The notes below the pieces were generated by a model. The model did no database searches. It was not told where the DNA came from and saw only the letters and a list, made by a program, of their open reading frames with translations. Below, in pieces: positions 25,338 to 34,151 of a stretch of DNA of 37,554 bases. The translations under genes were made by a program, and so were the position numbers. Every line of letters starts with the position of its first letter. Positions within the stretch are counted from its first letter, which is position 1. This DNA is from Deltaproteobacteria bacterium (GTDB lineage: Bacteria > Myxococcota_A > UBA9042 > DTJE01): positions 1-37,554 of the forward strand of contig JAADHL010000179.1 of assembly GCA_013151875.1 (NCBI GenBank), given 5' to 3'.

Positions 25338-28300
25338 ATCTTGCGCGGTTTTCCCTCAACCACCGCTCGCTGATCTGGATGCTGGTGGTGGCCAGCACGG
25401 CCTGGGGGATCTACAACTACCGGACAATCAGCCGCCGCGAGGACCCCGACATCAAGATTTCGGTTGCCATGGTCATCACGGTCTGGCCCGGCAAGGGCGC
25501 CGACGACATAGAGCGCCTGGTCACCAAGAAGCTGGAAGACGAAATCGAAAAGATGGGCGGGATCCGGGAACTCAAGTCCACCACCCGGGAAAACGTCTCG
25601 ATGATCTTTGTGAAGGTCAACTACGATACCGACATCGACATGGCGTGGCAGAAGCTGCGAAACCGCATCGATGAGGCGCGTCCCAACCTGCCGGATGGGA
25701 TCATCGGCCCCGAGGTCAAGGACGACTTCGGCGACGTGACGTCCATGGTGTGGTCCCTTTCGTCAAAGACGGCCGAGCCCAGGGAACTCAGGAAATGGGC
25801 GCGTGAGTTGAAGTCCAGGATCCAGGAACTGGACTCGGTGGGCAAGGTGAACCTGATCGGCGAGCAGCAGGAGATCATCTATATCGAAGGCCCCCTGGAC
25901 AGCTTCACCATGTACGGTTTCTCCCCTTTGACGGCCTCGAAGATCCTGGACTATCACAACGTGAACATGCCCGCGGGCTACGTGCGCACCGCGGACCGCA
26001 ACTTCAGGCTGGACGCAAGCGGCAGTTTCGAGATCCTGGACCAGATACGCAACGCGGTGCTGGACGTGTCGCGGGACACCGGCCACCCCTTGAGGGTCAG
26101 GGACGTGTTCACGGTGCGCAGGGCCTACAGGGAACCGCCCTACAGCAGGATGCTGACCAACGGCGACCTGTCCATCGGGCTCGACGTACGCATGAAGAAG
26201 GGCCGCAACATCGTGGCCATGGGTGCTCAGGTAAAGGCGGCCGCCAAGGAATTCAGGCGCATGCTGCCCCCAGGCATCGAATTGGGCCTGCTCCACGACC
26301 AGCCCAGGCAGGTGGACCTGTTCATCGACAACTTCATGAACAACCTGTTCGAGGGCCTGGCGATCGTCATCGTGGTGATGTTCCTGGCCATGGGGTTCAG
26401 ATCGACCGTGATAGTGGCTGTAAGCCTGCCCTTGTCCATCCTGTTGACCATCGCGCTCATGCCCTCGTTCGACGTGAACCTGGAGTCCATCTCGATCGCG
26501 GCCTTCATCATCGCCCTGGGCATGCTGGTGGACAACGCGATCATCGTCACGGACAACATCTACCGCTATCGCGAGTCCGGCGCGGACAGCAAAACCGCGT
26601 CGATAAACGGCGCTCATGACCTGATCAAGCCGGTGCTGACAGGCACACTGGCAACCGTCCTGGCATTTCTGCCTCTGCGACTCCTACAGAATGAAATGGG
26701 CGCCTACATCAGGGCCCTGCCCATCGTGGTGTCGATATCCATGCTGGCCTCGTTCGTGCTTTCCATGACCCTGACCCCGATTCTTACTTCTTCGCGGTTG
26801 CTCAAGATTCGCCGCCAGGACCCTTCGGAGAAGAAAGGGCCGGGTGTCGTGGCGCGGACCTATGCCCGGATGATGCGCGGCGGAATGAGGCTCAGATACG
26901 TGGTGGTGCTGCTGGCGCTGGCGGCCCTCGTGGGCGCCGTGGCCTTGCTGCCCAGCGTGGGTTTTTCGTTCTTCCCCAGGGTGGACCGGGACCAGTTCAC
27001 GATCGACATCTGGCTTCCGGAGGGCTCGGGGATAGAACGCACCGAGAGGACCGTACGCGAGGTCGAGCGGATCCTGAAAACCGAGGACCAGGTGGTATCG
27101 TGGGCGACCTACGTGGGGGAGGGCGGCCCCCGTTTCCACATCACCGTCGTGCCCCAGTTCAATACGCTGAATTACGCCCGTTTCATGGTCAACACAAAGG
27201 ACAAGAACGCCACGCGGGCCCTTGCGGCTCATCTAAACCAACGTTTTCGCAAAGAGATAGCGGGCGCCCGCGTCAGCGCGAAATCCATCCTGTTGGGAAT
27301 ACCGGTCGAGGCGCCCATCGCCATCAAGGTGACTGGACCGGACCTCGACGTCATGAAGACGATATCCGAGCAGATACAGCAGATCCTGCGATCCGTGCCG
27401 GGAACCGACATGGTCAGGGACAACATGGGCCAGGAAGTGGAGAGCATCAAGGTGCGCATCGATTCCGAGGCGGCCTCCATGGCCGGTCTGTCCAACACGG
27501 AGGTCGCCCTGGCCCTCCTGACCGCCAACGAGGGTCTGCCCGTAACCGATTTCAGGGAGGAAGAGGACAAGATCCCGATCATCCTGAGGGTTTCGAAAGA
27601 GGACAGGCGTTCATGGCGGTCCCTGGAGGACCTGCGGGTGCCCTCCCAGGCCACTGGTGACAAGGTGCCCCTGAAGGCATTCGCGACCCAGGAGATCGAG
27701 TGGTCCCCAGGCGTCATCCATCGGGTCGGCAACCGGCGCACCATCACGGTCATGTCGGACGTGTCGGGCAGGCTGGCCGACGACGTCATGCGCGAGGCCA
27801 GGCCCATGATAAACGCGTTGAAACTCCCCCCGGGCTACTCCCTGCGCTCGGAAGGCGAGGAAAAAGAACGCAACAAGGCCTTTGGAGAGCTGATTGTGAT
27901 CTTTGCGCTGATCATCGGTGGACTCTTGGTGATGATGGTGATCCAGTTCAACTCGATCAAGCGCGCGCTTACAATCCTTTTCAGCGTGCCGCTGGCCCTC
28001 ATAGGCGCGGTTCTGGGCCTCTATTTCAGCGGCAACAGCTTCAGTTTCATGGCCTTTCTGGGCGTGGTGTCCCTGGCGGGCATGGTGATCAAGAACGCCG
28101 TGGTCTGGGTCGAATTCGTGGACAGGGCGCTGGAAAAAGGGGAGGACCTGGCGGACGCCATTGTTGACGCGGGCCTCAAGCGTGCCCGACCCATCCTGCT
28201 GACCGCCGGCACCACCATCGGAGGCCTGTTGCCCCTGGCCCTGTTCGGCGGGGTCCTGTGGGAGGGCATGGCCTGGGCAATGGCCGCGGGTCTGGCCCTG

Positions 28301-28369
28301 GCCACGGTACTGACGCTGGTGGTGATTCCCATCGTGTTCTACTTGATGTTTCGGCGCACCGCTGTATAA
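25334..28369 (+). CDS. RND-family efflux permease (AcrB/MexB superfamily)
   Basis: 1011 residues, full length for the HAE class: twelve membrane helices with two large periplasmic loops after helices 1 and 7. The proton-relay positions are visible: LVDNAII with Asp400 (the second Asp of the E. coli pair is Asn401) and VIKNAVVW with Lys920. It would export hydrophobic or amphiphilic compounds, driven by protons, together with the adaptor just upstream. The substrate is not predictable. The four-base ATGA overlap implies coupled translation. A small histidine-rich gene follows 42 bases after the stop. Confidence 0.95.
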   Translation: MNLARFSLNHRSLIWMLVVASTAWGIYNYRTISRREDPDIKISVAMVITVWPGKGADDIERLVTKKLEDEIEKMGGIRELKSTTRENVSMIFVKVNYDTDIDMAWQKLRNRIDEARPNLPDGIIGPEVKDDFGDVTSMVWSLSSKTAEPRELRKWARELKSRIQELDSVGKVNLIGEQQEIIYIEGPLDSFTMYGFSPLTASKILDYHNVNMPAGYVRTADRNFRLDASGSFEILDQIRNAVLDVSRDTGHPLRVRDVFTVRRAYREPPYSRMLTNGDLSIGLDVRMKKGRNIVAMGAQVKAAAKEFRRMLPPGIELGLLHDQPRQVDLFIDNFMNNLFEGLAIVIVVMFLAMGFRSTVIVAVSLPLSILLTIALMPSFDVNLESISIAAFIIALGMLVDNAIIVTDNIYRYRESGADSKTASINGAHDLIKPVLTGTLATVLAFLPLRLLQNEMGAYIRALPIVVSISMLASFVLSMTLTPILTSSRLLKIRRQDPSEKKGPGVVARTYARMMRGGMRLRYVVVLLALAALVGAVALLPSVGFSFFPRVDRDQFTIDIWLPEGSGIERTERTVREVERILKTEDQVVSWATYVGEGGPRFHITVVPQFNTLNYARFMVNTKDKNATRALAAHLNQRFRKEIAGARVSAKSILLGIPVEAPIAIKVTGPDLDVMKTISEQIQQILRSVPGTDMVRDNMGQEVESIKVRIDSEAASMAGLSNTEVALALLTANEGLPVTDFREEEDKIPIILRVSKEDRRSWRSLEDLRVPSQATGDKVPLKAFATQEIEWSPGVIHRVGNRRTITVMSDVSGRLADDVMREARPMINALKLPPGYSLRSEGEEKERNKAFGELIVIFALIIGGLLVMMVIQFNSIKRALTILFSVPLALIGAVLGLYFSGNSFSFMAFLGVVSLAGMVIKNAVVWVEFVDRALEKGEDLADAIVDAGLKRARPILLTAGTTIGGLLPLALFGGVLWEGMAWAMAAGLALATVLTLVVIPIVFYLMFRRTAV

Positions 28370-28411
28370 CCTATTGGGTGCAAGTCGACTTTTCGTCACG
28401 AGGAGGACTCC

Positions 28412-28804
28412 ATGAGTCATCACGACCATTTTGATCGTCATCACCACCATGGCCGCCGTCACGATCGTCATCATCATCACCACGATGATCGGTGCTGCTG
28501 CGGCCACGGGGAACGTGACCGGCATCACGACTTTCACGGGGAACGATGTCGTGACGAAGGCCGTGAACGGGACCGGGGCGACGACTTCAATCCGTTCGAC
28601 TTTCAAAGGCACTTCGTCAGCGAACGGGAGGTCATCGAGGTCCTGCAGGACTATTTGACCGACCTGGAAAACGAGGCTCAGGGCGTGCGCGAGGCCATCG
28701 CCGAGATGAAGTCGGCCATGGCCGAGGCCGAACTGACCGCGGATTCCATTCAGACCGGCCCGGTGGACATCAAGCCCGAAAAAAAGAAGAAAAAGAAAAA
28801 ATAG
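28412..28804 (+). CDS. Small histidine-rich protein with coiled coil and lysine tail
   Basis: A 130-residue protein with a strong ribosome site (GAGGAGG) before its ATG. The first 42 residues contain 17 histidines, in runs of four and five, plus CCC at 28-30 and Cys46, with many Asp and Arg. Residues about 70-105 (EREVIEVLQDYL onward) form an amphipathic helix likely to be a coiled coil. The end is PEKKKKKKK, seven lysines. No signal peptide. A metal-binding or metal-buffering role is likely for the N-terminal part. Its position right behind the RND pump suggests a link to metal or stress efflux, by inference. I know no family of this exact make-up. Confidence 0.82.
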   Translation: MSHHDHFDRHHHHGRRHDRHHHHHDDRCCCGHGERDRHHDFHGERCRDEGRERDRGDDFNPFDFQRHFVSEREVIEVLQDYLTDLENEAQGVREAIAEMKSAMAEAELTADSIQTGPVDIKPEKKKKKKK

Positions 28805-28869
28805 GCAGATGTTCGCCCGTCCAGCGACCGACTATCGACGGCAATCCGCGTCGCGTACCCCATTGCTCC

Positions 28870-28898
28870 TTGACGACCACTGGGCGTTGGTCTAAGAA
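28870..28898 (+). promoter_or_regulatory. Weak candidate promoter of the malate dehydrogenase gene
   Basis: TTGACG (28870-28875) is a 5/6 match to a -35 box; the element 17 bases further, TAAGAA (28893-28898), matches a -10 box at only about half its positions. Nothing else was seen in the 160-base gap 28805-28964, which has no terminator-like hairpin. Confidence 0.3.
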
Positions 28899-28964
28899 AT
28901 CACCGGTTATTCCTTGTTTGAAATCAGGGGTCGTACGGCCCCTAAAGCCATGGAGGTCACTGAG

Positions 28965-29969
28965 ATGCTGAACAAAATCGGAGTCATCGGCGGTGGTTAC
29001 ATCGGCGGCGTGCTCGCCCAGGAGATCGCCAAGCGGCGTCTGGCCCGTGAGGTGGGACTGGTGGACCCGGCGCCATTCGTCAATCCCGACGACCCGCCGG
29101 AGAGGCAGGAGGTGGTCGGCAAGCAGTCGGTAGCCATCGGTAAGTGCCTGGACATTTCCGAGGGCCTGCCCACCATCGGCAAGGATGTGAAGCTGACGGG
29201 TTCCAAGGACTATTCGGCGATCAAGGACGCGGACCTGATCATCAACACCGCCGGCGTGCCGCGCAAGGCCCGTCCGGACGGGACCTTCCCCACCCGGGAA
29301 GAACTGTTGACGATCAACCTCAAGGTCACGAATCAGGTTGCGGCCGGCATCAAGGAGATGTGCCCAAATGCCACGGTCATCTCGATCGCCAACCCGCTGG
29401 ACGCGATCGTTTACACTCTGAACAAGGCCCTGAAGCCTGCCAAGAACAAGCTCATGGGCATGGCCGGCCAGCTTGATTCCGGCCGGTATTGCTATTTTGT
29501 CGCTGAAGCGGCCAACGTGTCGGTAGAGAACGTGAACGCCATGGTCATGGGCGGTCACGGCGACACCATGGTCCCGGTCCGCAGCTCCTGCCAGATCGCG
29601 GGCATCCCGGTCGAAAAGTTCCTCGACGACGAGACGCTCAAGGCCATTGAGGCCCGCACCCGTAAGGCGGGCGGCGAGGTCGTGGGTCTGCTGGGCTTCG
29701 GCTCGGCGTTCGTGTCGCCGGCGTGGGCCGCCCTGGAAATGGCCGAGGCCATCGCCTACGACAAGCGCAAGGTCCTGCCGGTATGCGCCAAGCTCGAGGG
29801 TGAGTACGGCGTCGACGGTCTGTTCGTGGGCGTGCCCTGCATCCTGGGCAAGAACGGCATCGAGAAGGTCCTCGAGATCGACCTGACCGCGGACGAGAAG
29901 GCCGCTTTCGAGCGCTCGGTAGGCGCTGTGCGCAAGACCTGCGACGAAGTCGAAGCGATGTCCGTGTAA
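28965..29969 (+). CDS. mdh: Malate dehydrogenase, LDH-like type
   Basis: 334 residues, NAD-dependent oxidation of malate to oxaloacetate in the cytoplasm. Two in-frame ATGs exist (28950, 28965); GGAGGT at 28952-28957 places the start at 28965. Visible features: Rossmann loop GVIGGGYIGG, Asp34 after the second strand (NAD preference), TAGVPRK with Arg100 and TREELLTIN with Arg111 (the arginine pair typical of malate rather than lactate enzymes), LDSGRY with the substrate arginine, and GGHGDTM with catalytic His198. Two insertions are odd: a proline-rich stretch (PAPFVNPDDPPERQ) after Asp34 and RPDGTFP in the mobile active-site loop. Confidence 0.9.
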   Translation: MLNKIGVIGGGYIGGVLAQEIAKRRLAREVGLVDPAPFVNPDDPPERQEVVGKQSVAIGKCLDISEGLPTIGKDVKLTGSKDYSAIKDADLIINTAGVPRKARPDGTFPTREELLTINLKVTNQVAAGIKEMCPNATVISIANPLDAIVYTLNKALKPAKNKLMGMAGQLDSGRYCYFVAEAANVSVENVNAMVMGGHGDTMVPVRSSCQIAGIPVEKFLDDETLKAIEARTRKAGGEVVGLLGFGSAFVSPAWAALEMAEAIAYDKRKVLPVCAKLEGEYGVDGLFVGVPCILGKNGIEKVLEIDLTADEKAAFERSVGAVRKTCDEVEAMSV

Positions 29970-30027
29970 AACGGGACCCGCGCAAGGACAACCGCCCGGG
30001 AACAACCCCCCGTCGGCAAACGCCGAT

Positions 30028-31923
30028 TCAAGTCAAATAGCGTGACAGCCATAATTCAAAGACCATCAGGCTGAATATCTCCTTGCGCATGTTGGCCCGG
30101 CCCGACATGTGGGCTTCAACCATCCGTGAAACCGCCGACGGCCGGAGAAATCCCTCCCGCGCCAGTTTTTCCGGGGCCAGTACTTCATGGACCAGGGGCT
30201 TCAGGTCCGTCCTCAGCCATCGGGCAAGCGGCATCCCGAACCCCTTCTTGGGACGCTGGATGATCCGGTCGGGGACCCTGCCCTTCAGCGCCTTTCTCAA
30301 CAGAATCTTGGTCCGTCTTCCCTTCAGGGACATGCCGGCGGGCAGGGCGAAGGCCAGCGCGACCATGTCCGGGTCCAGGAAAGGTGAACGGACCTCCAGC
30401 CCCACGGCCATGGACGCCCGGTCCGCCTTCACCAGCACCCCGTCCTGGAGATACAGCCTCGCATAGAGGTAGGACAGGGCCTTGAGGTCGGGCCAGCCCC
30501 GGCAATGTGACAGGCGGGCCTCGCAGTCCGGATACGGGCCGAGCCCTTGAAGCGACGGGGTCAACTCTGGGTTCATTACGTGACGGGCCATGGCCGGGTC
30601 CATGCCTCCGATCCATGTGAAGTGTCTTTCGAAATCGCCGTATTTGAGCCCCTTGGCGAACCTCAGCAGCTTATAGTCAAGGCTCCAATTGCCTGCCCCT
30701 GCGGGGATCATGGACATGAGTCCCGGCAACCACCTTTCGCGCGCTGCTCGCGGCAGCAGTCGCGCGGCCAGCTTTGCGGCGCGATGGGCCGAAAAGGTCG
30801 GGTATCCATAAAAGAGTTCGTCGCCGCCGTCCCCGGACAGGGCCACGGTCACACGGTCGCGCGTGAACCGGGACAGCATGTAGGTGGGGATGATCGAGTA
30901 GTCGCCCAGGGGTTCGTCCGCGATGAAGGCGCTGTTTTGCACCAGGTCCAGGGCATCGCGGCCGGTAAGGATGCGTTCGTGATGGTCGGTGCCGAGATGC
31001 CTGGCCACGGTCCTGGCCGGGCCGGATTCATCGAATGAGGGGTCGTCGAAGCCGATGGTGAACGTGCTGATCTCGGACGGCGGCACGTGCTCGGCCATGG
31101 CAGCGACGACGGCGGTCGAATCCAGACCGCCGGACAGGAACACGCCAAGGGGCACGTCGGACTCCAGGCGGGCGCCTGTCGTCCTGACCAGGGTTTCCCA
31201 TACACGAGTGGCCGCATCCCGCGGGTTCAGGTCCAACGGCCTTTCCGGGAGCCGGATTTCAGAGTGCCGTCCCTCGCGCGCCTCGCCCTCCCTTATCAGC
31301 ACGTACCCGCCGGCCTCGACCTTACGCACCCCTTCCAGGATGGACAGCGGCGTGGGCACGTAGTCCAGGGTCAGAAAACGGTACAGGGAGGCCGGGTCCA
31401 CACGTCGCGGCACTGCGGGGTGCTTCAGCATTGCCCGCATCTCAGAGGCAAATACGGGCAGGCCGTCGAACATGCCCCAGAACAGGGGTTTCTTGCCCAT
31501 GAGATCCCTGGCCAGCAGCAGGGTGCGGTCCCGGTCGTCCCACAGGGCCAGGGCGAACATCCCGTTCAGCCTGCCCAGCATGGCCTCCGCCTCTTCCTCC
31601 CACAGGTGCACCAGCACCTCGGTGTCGGAGCGGGAGGCGAACACGTGGCCCTTGGCGGTCAGTTCCCGCCTCAATTGATGGTGGTTGTAGATCTCGCCGT
31701 TGAAGACCACGCGGACCCGGCCGTCCTCGTTGGCCATGGGCTGGCGTCCGTCCTTCAGATCTATGATTGACAGACGCCGATGCCCCAGAAACGCGCCGGA
31801 TCCGGACCACATGCCCTCTTGATCCGGGCCCCGGTGCTCCAGCGACCGTGTCATTCGGCGCAGAATCCCGTCGTCGGCCGGTTCTGCCGGGCCGTCCTTC
31901 AGGAAACCGGCGATTCCGCACAT
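30028..31923 (-). CDS. asnB: Asparagine synthase (glutamine-hydrolysing), AsnB-type
   Basis: 631 residues. The frame extends far upstream, but the true start is ATG 31923, giving the N-terminal nucleophile Cys2 in MCGIAGFL, as glutamine amidotransferase class II domains require. The N-terminal glutaminase domain (VFNGEIYNH, SDTEVLVHLW) runs to about residue 200; the synthetase domain follows with the ATP loop SGGLDST at 264-270, and LSGDGGDELFYGY. It turns aspartate and glutamine to asparagine, or amidates another carboxylate, as relatives in surface-glycan clusters are thought to do. It starts two bases after the stop of a glycosyltransferase gene and is convergent with mdh. Confidence 0.93.
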   Translation of the reverse strand: MCGIAGFLKDGPAEPADDGILRRMTRSLEHRGPDQEGMWSGSGAFLGHRRLSIIDLKDGRQPMANEDGRVRVVFNGEIYNHHQLRRELTAKGHVFASRSDTEVLVHLWEEEAEAMLGRLNGMFALALWDDRDRTLLLARDLMGKKPLFWGMFDGLPVFASEMRAMLKHPAVPRRVDPASLYRFLTLDYVPTPLSILEGVRKVEAGGYVLIREGEAREGRHSEIRLPERPLDLNPRDAATRVWETLVRTTGARLESDVPLGVFLSGGLDSTAVVAAMAEHVPPSEISTFTIGFDDPSFDESGPARTVARHLGTDHHERILTGRDALDLVQNSAFIADEPLGDYSIIPTYMLSRFTRDRVTVALSGDGGDELFYGYPTFSAHRAAKLAARLLPRAARERWLPGLMSMIPAGAGNWSLDYKLLRFAKGLKYGDFERHFTWIGGMDPAMARHVMNPELTPSLQGLGPYPDCEARLSHCRGWPDLKALSYLYARLYLQDGVLVKADRASMAVGLEVRSPFLDPDMVALAFALPAGMSLKGRRTKILLRKALKGRVPDRIIQRPKKGFGMPLARWLRTDLKPLVHEVLAPEKLAREGFLRPSAVSRMVEAHMSGRANMRKEIFSLMVFELWLSRYLT

Positions 31924-31925
31924 GG

Positions 31926-32921
31926 TCAGGCCTCGGGGTCCGGGGGTGCCTTCCCGTCCGATTCGGGCAGGTTGATGGTGGTCTTGATCAGGTACGGGGG
32001 CTTGTTCTGTCCCTCGAAGTAGGTGCGCATGGACATCTCGGCCAGCAGGCCGAACAAAAGGAACTGGAATCCCGTCAGGAAAAGAAAAATCGATATCAGA
32101 AAGAACGGGTCCGTGAACAGGGGAAGGCCCCACCACAGGCGCTTGAAAATGGTCCACGCCAGGGTCAATGTGCCCAGGGCGCACGCCATAAGGCCGTACT
32201 TGCCGATAAAGTACAGGGGTTTGGTCGAGTAGGACAGCAGGAAACGCACGGTGAGCAGGTCCAGGATGAGTCGGATGGACTTTGTGAGCGTGTACTTCGA
32301 CCTTCCCGCCCGTCGCGGGCGGTGGTTTACCGGCTCCTCGACCACGGATCCGCCGGCCCATTTCACGTACGCGGGGATGAGCCGGTGCATCTCGCCGTAC
32401 AGGCGGAAGTCCCTCAGTATGTCGGCCCTGTACACCTTCAGGGTGCATCCGTAGTCGTGCAGCTTTACGCCCGTCACCAGAGACACCAGGCGATTTGCGA
32501 TACGCGAAGGCAGGGTCTTGGTCCAGAACGCGTCCCTGCGTCGAAGGCGCCATCCGGATACCACGTCGAAGCCCTCATCCAGCCTCTTCAGCAACCTGGG
32601 TATGTCGGCCGGGTCATTCTGGAGGTCGGCGTCCATGGGCACGATCACCTTGCCCGTGGCGGTACGGAATCCCGCGTCAAGAGCCGCTGTCTGACCGAAG
32701 TTGCGCGCGAATGCGACCACCTTGACCCGGGGGTCCTCGGCGGCCAGTTCACGCAGGATTTCCATGGAGCCGTCCGTGCTGCCGTCGTCGCACGCGATTA
32801 TCTCGAAGCTGCGCCCGGTTTCCTCCAGGGCCTTGACCGTCTCGCGATACATGTCGCGCAGGTTGTCGACTTCGTTGAACACGGGCAGCACGACGGAAAT
32901 GTCCGGGACGTGTCTCTCCAT
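31926..32921 (-). CDS. Polyprenyl-phosphate glycosyltransferase, GT2 (DPM1/ArnC-like)
   Basis: A 331-residue inner-membrane enzyme. The GT-A domain shows ISVVLPVFNEVDNL (residues 8-21), DDGSTDGS (45-52) and the metal-binding DADLQNDP (97-104). RAGRSKYT, near the end of the catalytic domain, is typical of the family. Two C-terminal membrane helices follow (about residues 240-310), as in GtrB/ArnC-type enzymes that load a sugar on undecaprenyl phosphate. The start is not sharp: ATG 32921 is chosen because it lies close to the first strand; ATG 32939 is possible, and neither has a clear ribosome site. It forms a two-gene unit with the asparagine synthase two bases downstream. Confidence 0.9.
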   Translation of the reverse strand: MERHVPDISVVLPVFNEVDNLRDMYRETVKALEETGRSFEIIACDDGSTDGSMEILRELAAEDPRVKVVAFARNFGQTAALDAGFRTATGKVIVPMDADLQNDPADIPRLLKRLDEGFDVVSGWRLRRRDAFWTKTLPSRIANRLVSLVTGVKLHDYGCTLKVYRADILRDFRLYGEMHRLIPAYVKWAGGSVVEEPVNHRPRRAGRSKYTLTKSIRLILDLLTVRFLLSYSTKPLYFIGKYGLMACALGTLTLAWTIFKRLWWGLPLFTDPFFLISIFLFLTGFQFLLFGLLAEMSMRTYFEGQNKPPYLIKTTINLPESDGKAPPDPEA

Positions 32922-32968
32922 GGCTGAACATGATAACATGGTTGATGTGATCGAAGCCGGAGGAACCA

Positions 32969-34081
32969 TTGCCTCAGGCAAGCAGAAAAGGCCCTTATCG
33001 TCCCCGCAATCCCAAAGCCTCACCCAATCCAAGATACCGTCCCAGGGACCCTAAGAGGGCCAAATACTACAAGGCGTCGCTGGTGGCCGCGTCCGTGTTT
33101 CTGGTGTTGGCCGTTTTGTTTCCATTCTGGCTGGACCATGTGAAGAGGTCCCGGGACAGAGCCGATATCGAGGCCAGCGCGGCGGTATCGTTCGTGCCTC
33201 CAAAGACCCAGGTCGCGGCGCCGGTCAAGCGCATCAGATCCCCGGTGGCGACCGTGCCCTATTCGAACATGCCGAACGCCGGGTGTCAGGCATACGTCAA
33301 CGCCAGGTGCAACGCCTTGGGGATCCGCCCGGGAATATGCGGCGAGATCGAAGGGGTGGCCGCGCGGGTTCCGTCCAGTGAGGGGATGCCAGGGTGCAGG
33401 AAGGCGGTCGAGGCGAGGCTGAAAGAGGCCGCCAGCTATTCCATGGTGGACGAAAAGGAAGATACAGAGGCCGAATTCGCGGGGGCGGGCGATGGAACGG
33501 CAACAGCCCCCCTTGTGGTTGCCGCGGGCGGCAAAGGGACTCAGGAAGAAAAAGATTCAGAAGAAAAAGATTCAGAGGAACAGGGGAAGCAGGATGTCGA
33601 TAAAAAGAAGGTCAAGGAGGGGTCCGGAAAGTCTGATCTGACCCCCGCCGAGAAGGCTGACAATCTGGAGAGGATTCACATCCTGGTGGAAGAGCTGCAA
33701 CGCGCCTCTCTGAATTATTCCACCCTGCCCGCCGCCCAGAGGGTGCGCTTCATGGAGCTGCAAAAACGCGTCGAGAAGGACGGAAGCCCCGAACTGCGCA
33801 AGCTTTATAACGTGCTGCTCAGGCAGCATGGGCGAACCGCGTGGTACGACGTGGGCAAGGCTGGACTCAACGCCACGGAATCAAAGAGGATCGAGACGGG
33901 ATCCAGGACCGAACCGGCCCCTACCACCACGCCCCAGATGGACGAGGTGCGCAAGATGATGAATCAGGCCCGCCGTGAGGCCGGCAGACCGACCGGACCG
34001 CCGCCGTCACTGGGCCCATCATCTCCGCCGACCTCGATCGAACCGTCGTCCGTGGAAGCGCCCCCGGCGAGAAGTCTATAG
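32969..34081 (+). CDS. Single-pass membrane protein of unknown function, TTG start
   Basis: 370 residues. The start is probably the TTG at 32969: GGAGG lies five bases before it and no ATG is near in frame. A very basic, proline-rich cytoplasmic N-terminus of about 35 residues is followed by one membrane helix (SLVAASVFLVLAVLFPFWL) and a periplasmic part. That part has a cysteine-containing segment (GCQAYVNARCNALG, then GICGEIEG and GMPGCRKA; four Cys), a low-complexity acidic/lysine region (EEKDSEEKDSEEQ), a helical stretch (ERIHILVEELQRASL), and a Pro/Ser/Thr-rich tail. No family recognised. Divergent from the glycosyltransferase, 47 bases away. Confidence 0.75.
   Translation: MPQASRKGPYRPRNPKASPNPRYRPRDPKRAKYYKASLVAASVFLVLAVLFPFWLDHVKRSRDRADIEASAAVSFVPPKTQVAAPVKRIRSPVATVPYSNMPNAGCQAYVNARCNALGIRPGICGEIEGVAARVPSSEGMPGCRKAVEARLKEAASYSMVDEKEDTEAEFAGAGDGTATAPLVVAAGGKGTQEEKDSEEKDSEEQGKQDVDKKKVKEGSGKSDLTPAEKADNLERIHILVEELQRASLNYSTLPAAQRVRFMELQKRVEKDGSPELRKLYNVLLRQHGRTAWYDVGKAGLNATESKRIETGSRTEPAPTTTPQMDEVRKMMNQARREAGRPTGPPPSLGPSSPPTSIEPSSVEAPPARSL
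33545..33574 (+). repeat. Perfect tandem duplication of a 15-base unit inside a gene
   Basis: GAAGAAAAAGATTCA occurs twice in a row (33545-33559 and 33560-33574), coding for the repeated E-K-D-S-E stretch of the single-pass membrane protein. A third, partial copy begins after it. Such a repeat can change length by slippage without breaking the frame. Confidence 0.9.
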
Positions 34082-34151
34082 GCAAACAGTAATTTCGGTC
34101 GCTCGAGCGCGTCGGTCACCATCCGGCGGCGGCAACGGGCTACGCCCGCCA

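Noticed and set aside
28426..28500. CAT/CAC-rich stretch resembling a microsatellite
   Set aside because: It is explained by the polyhistidine coding of the histidine-rich protein; the units are irregular.
30013..30026. Hairpin TCGGC-AAAC-GCCGA between the convergent mdh and asparagine synthase genes
   Set aside because: The stem is only five pairs and neither strand has a T-run after it, so I do not call a terminator.
31924..32553. Long upstream extension of the asparagine synthase frame
   Set aside because: The frame is open, but it lies wholly antisense to a well-supported glycosyltransferase frame shift on the same strand, and class II amidotransferases need the MCGIAGF N-terminus with Cys2 at 31923.
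34136..34148. Hairpin CGGGC-TAC-GCCCG between two convergent genes
   Set aside because: A short GC stem without a T-run; expected by chance in such DNA.
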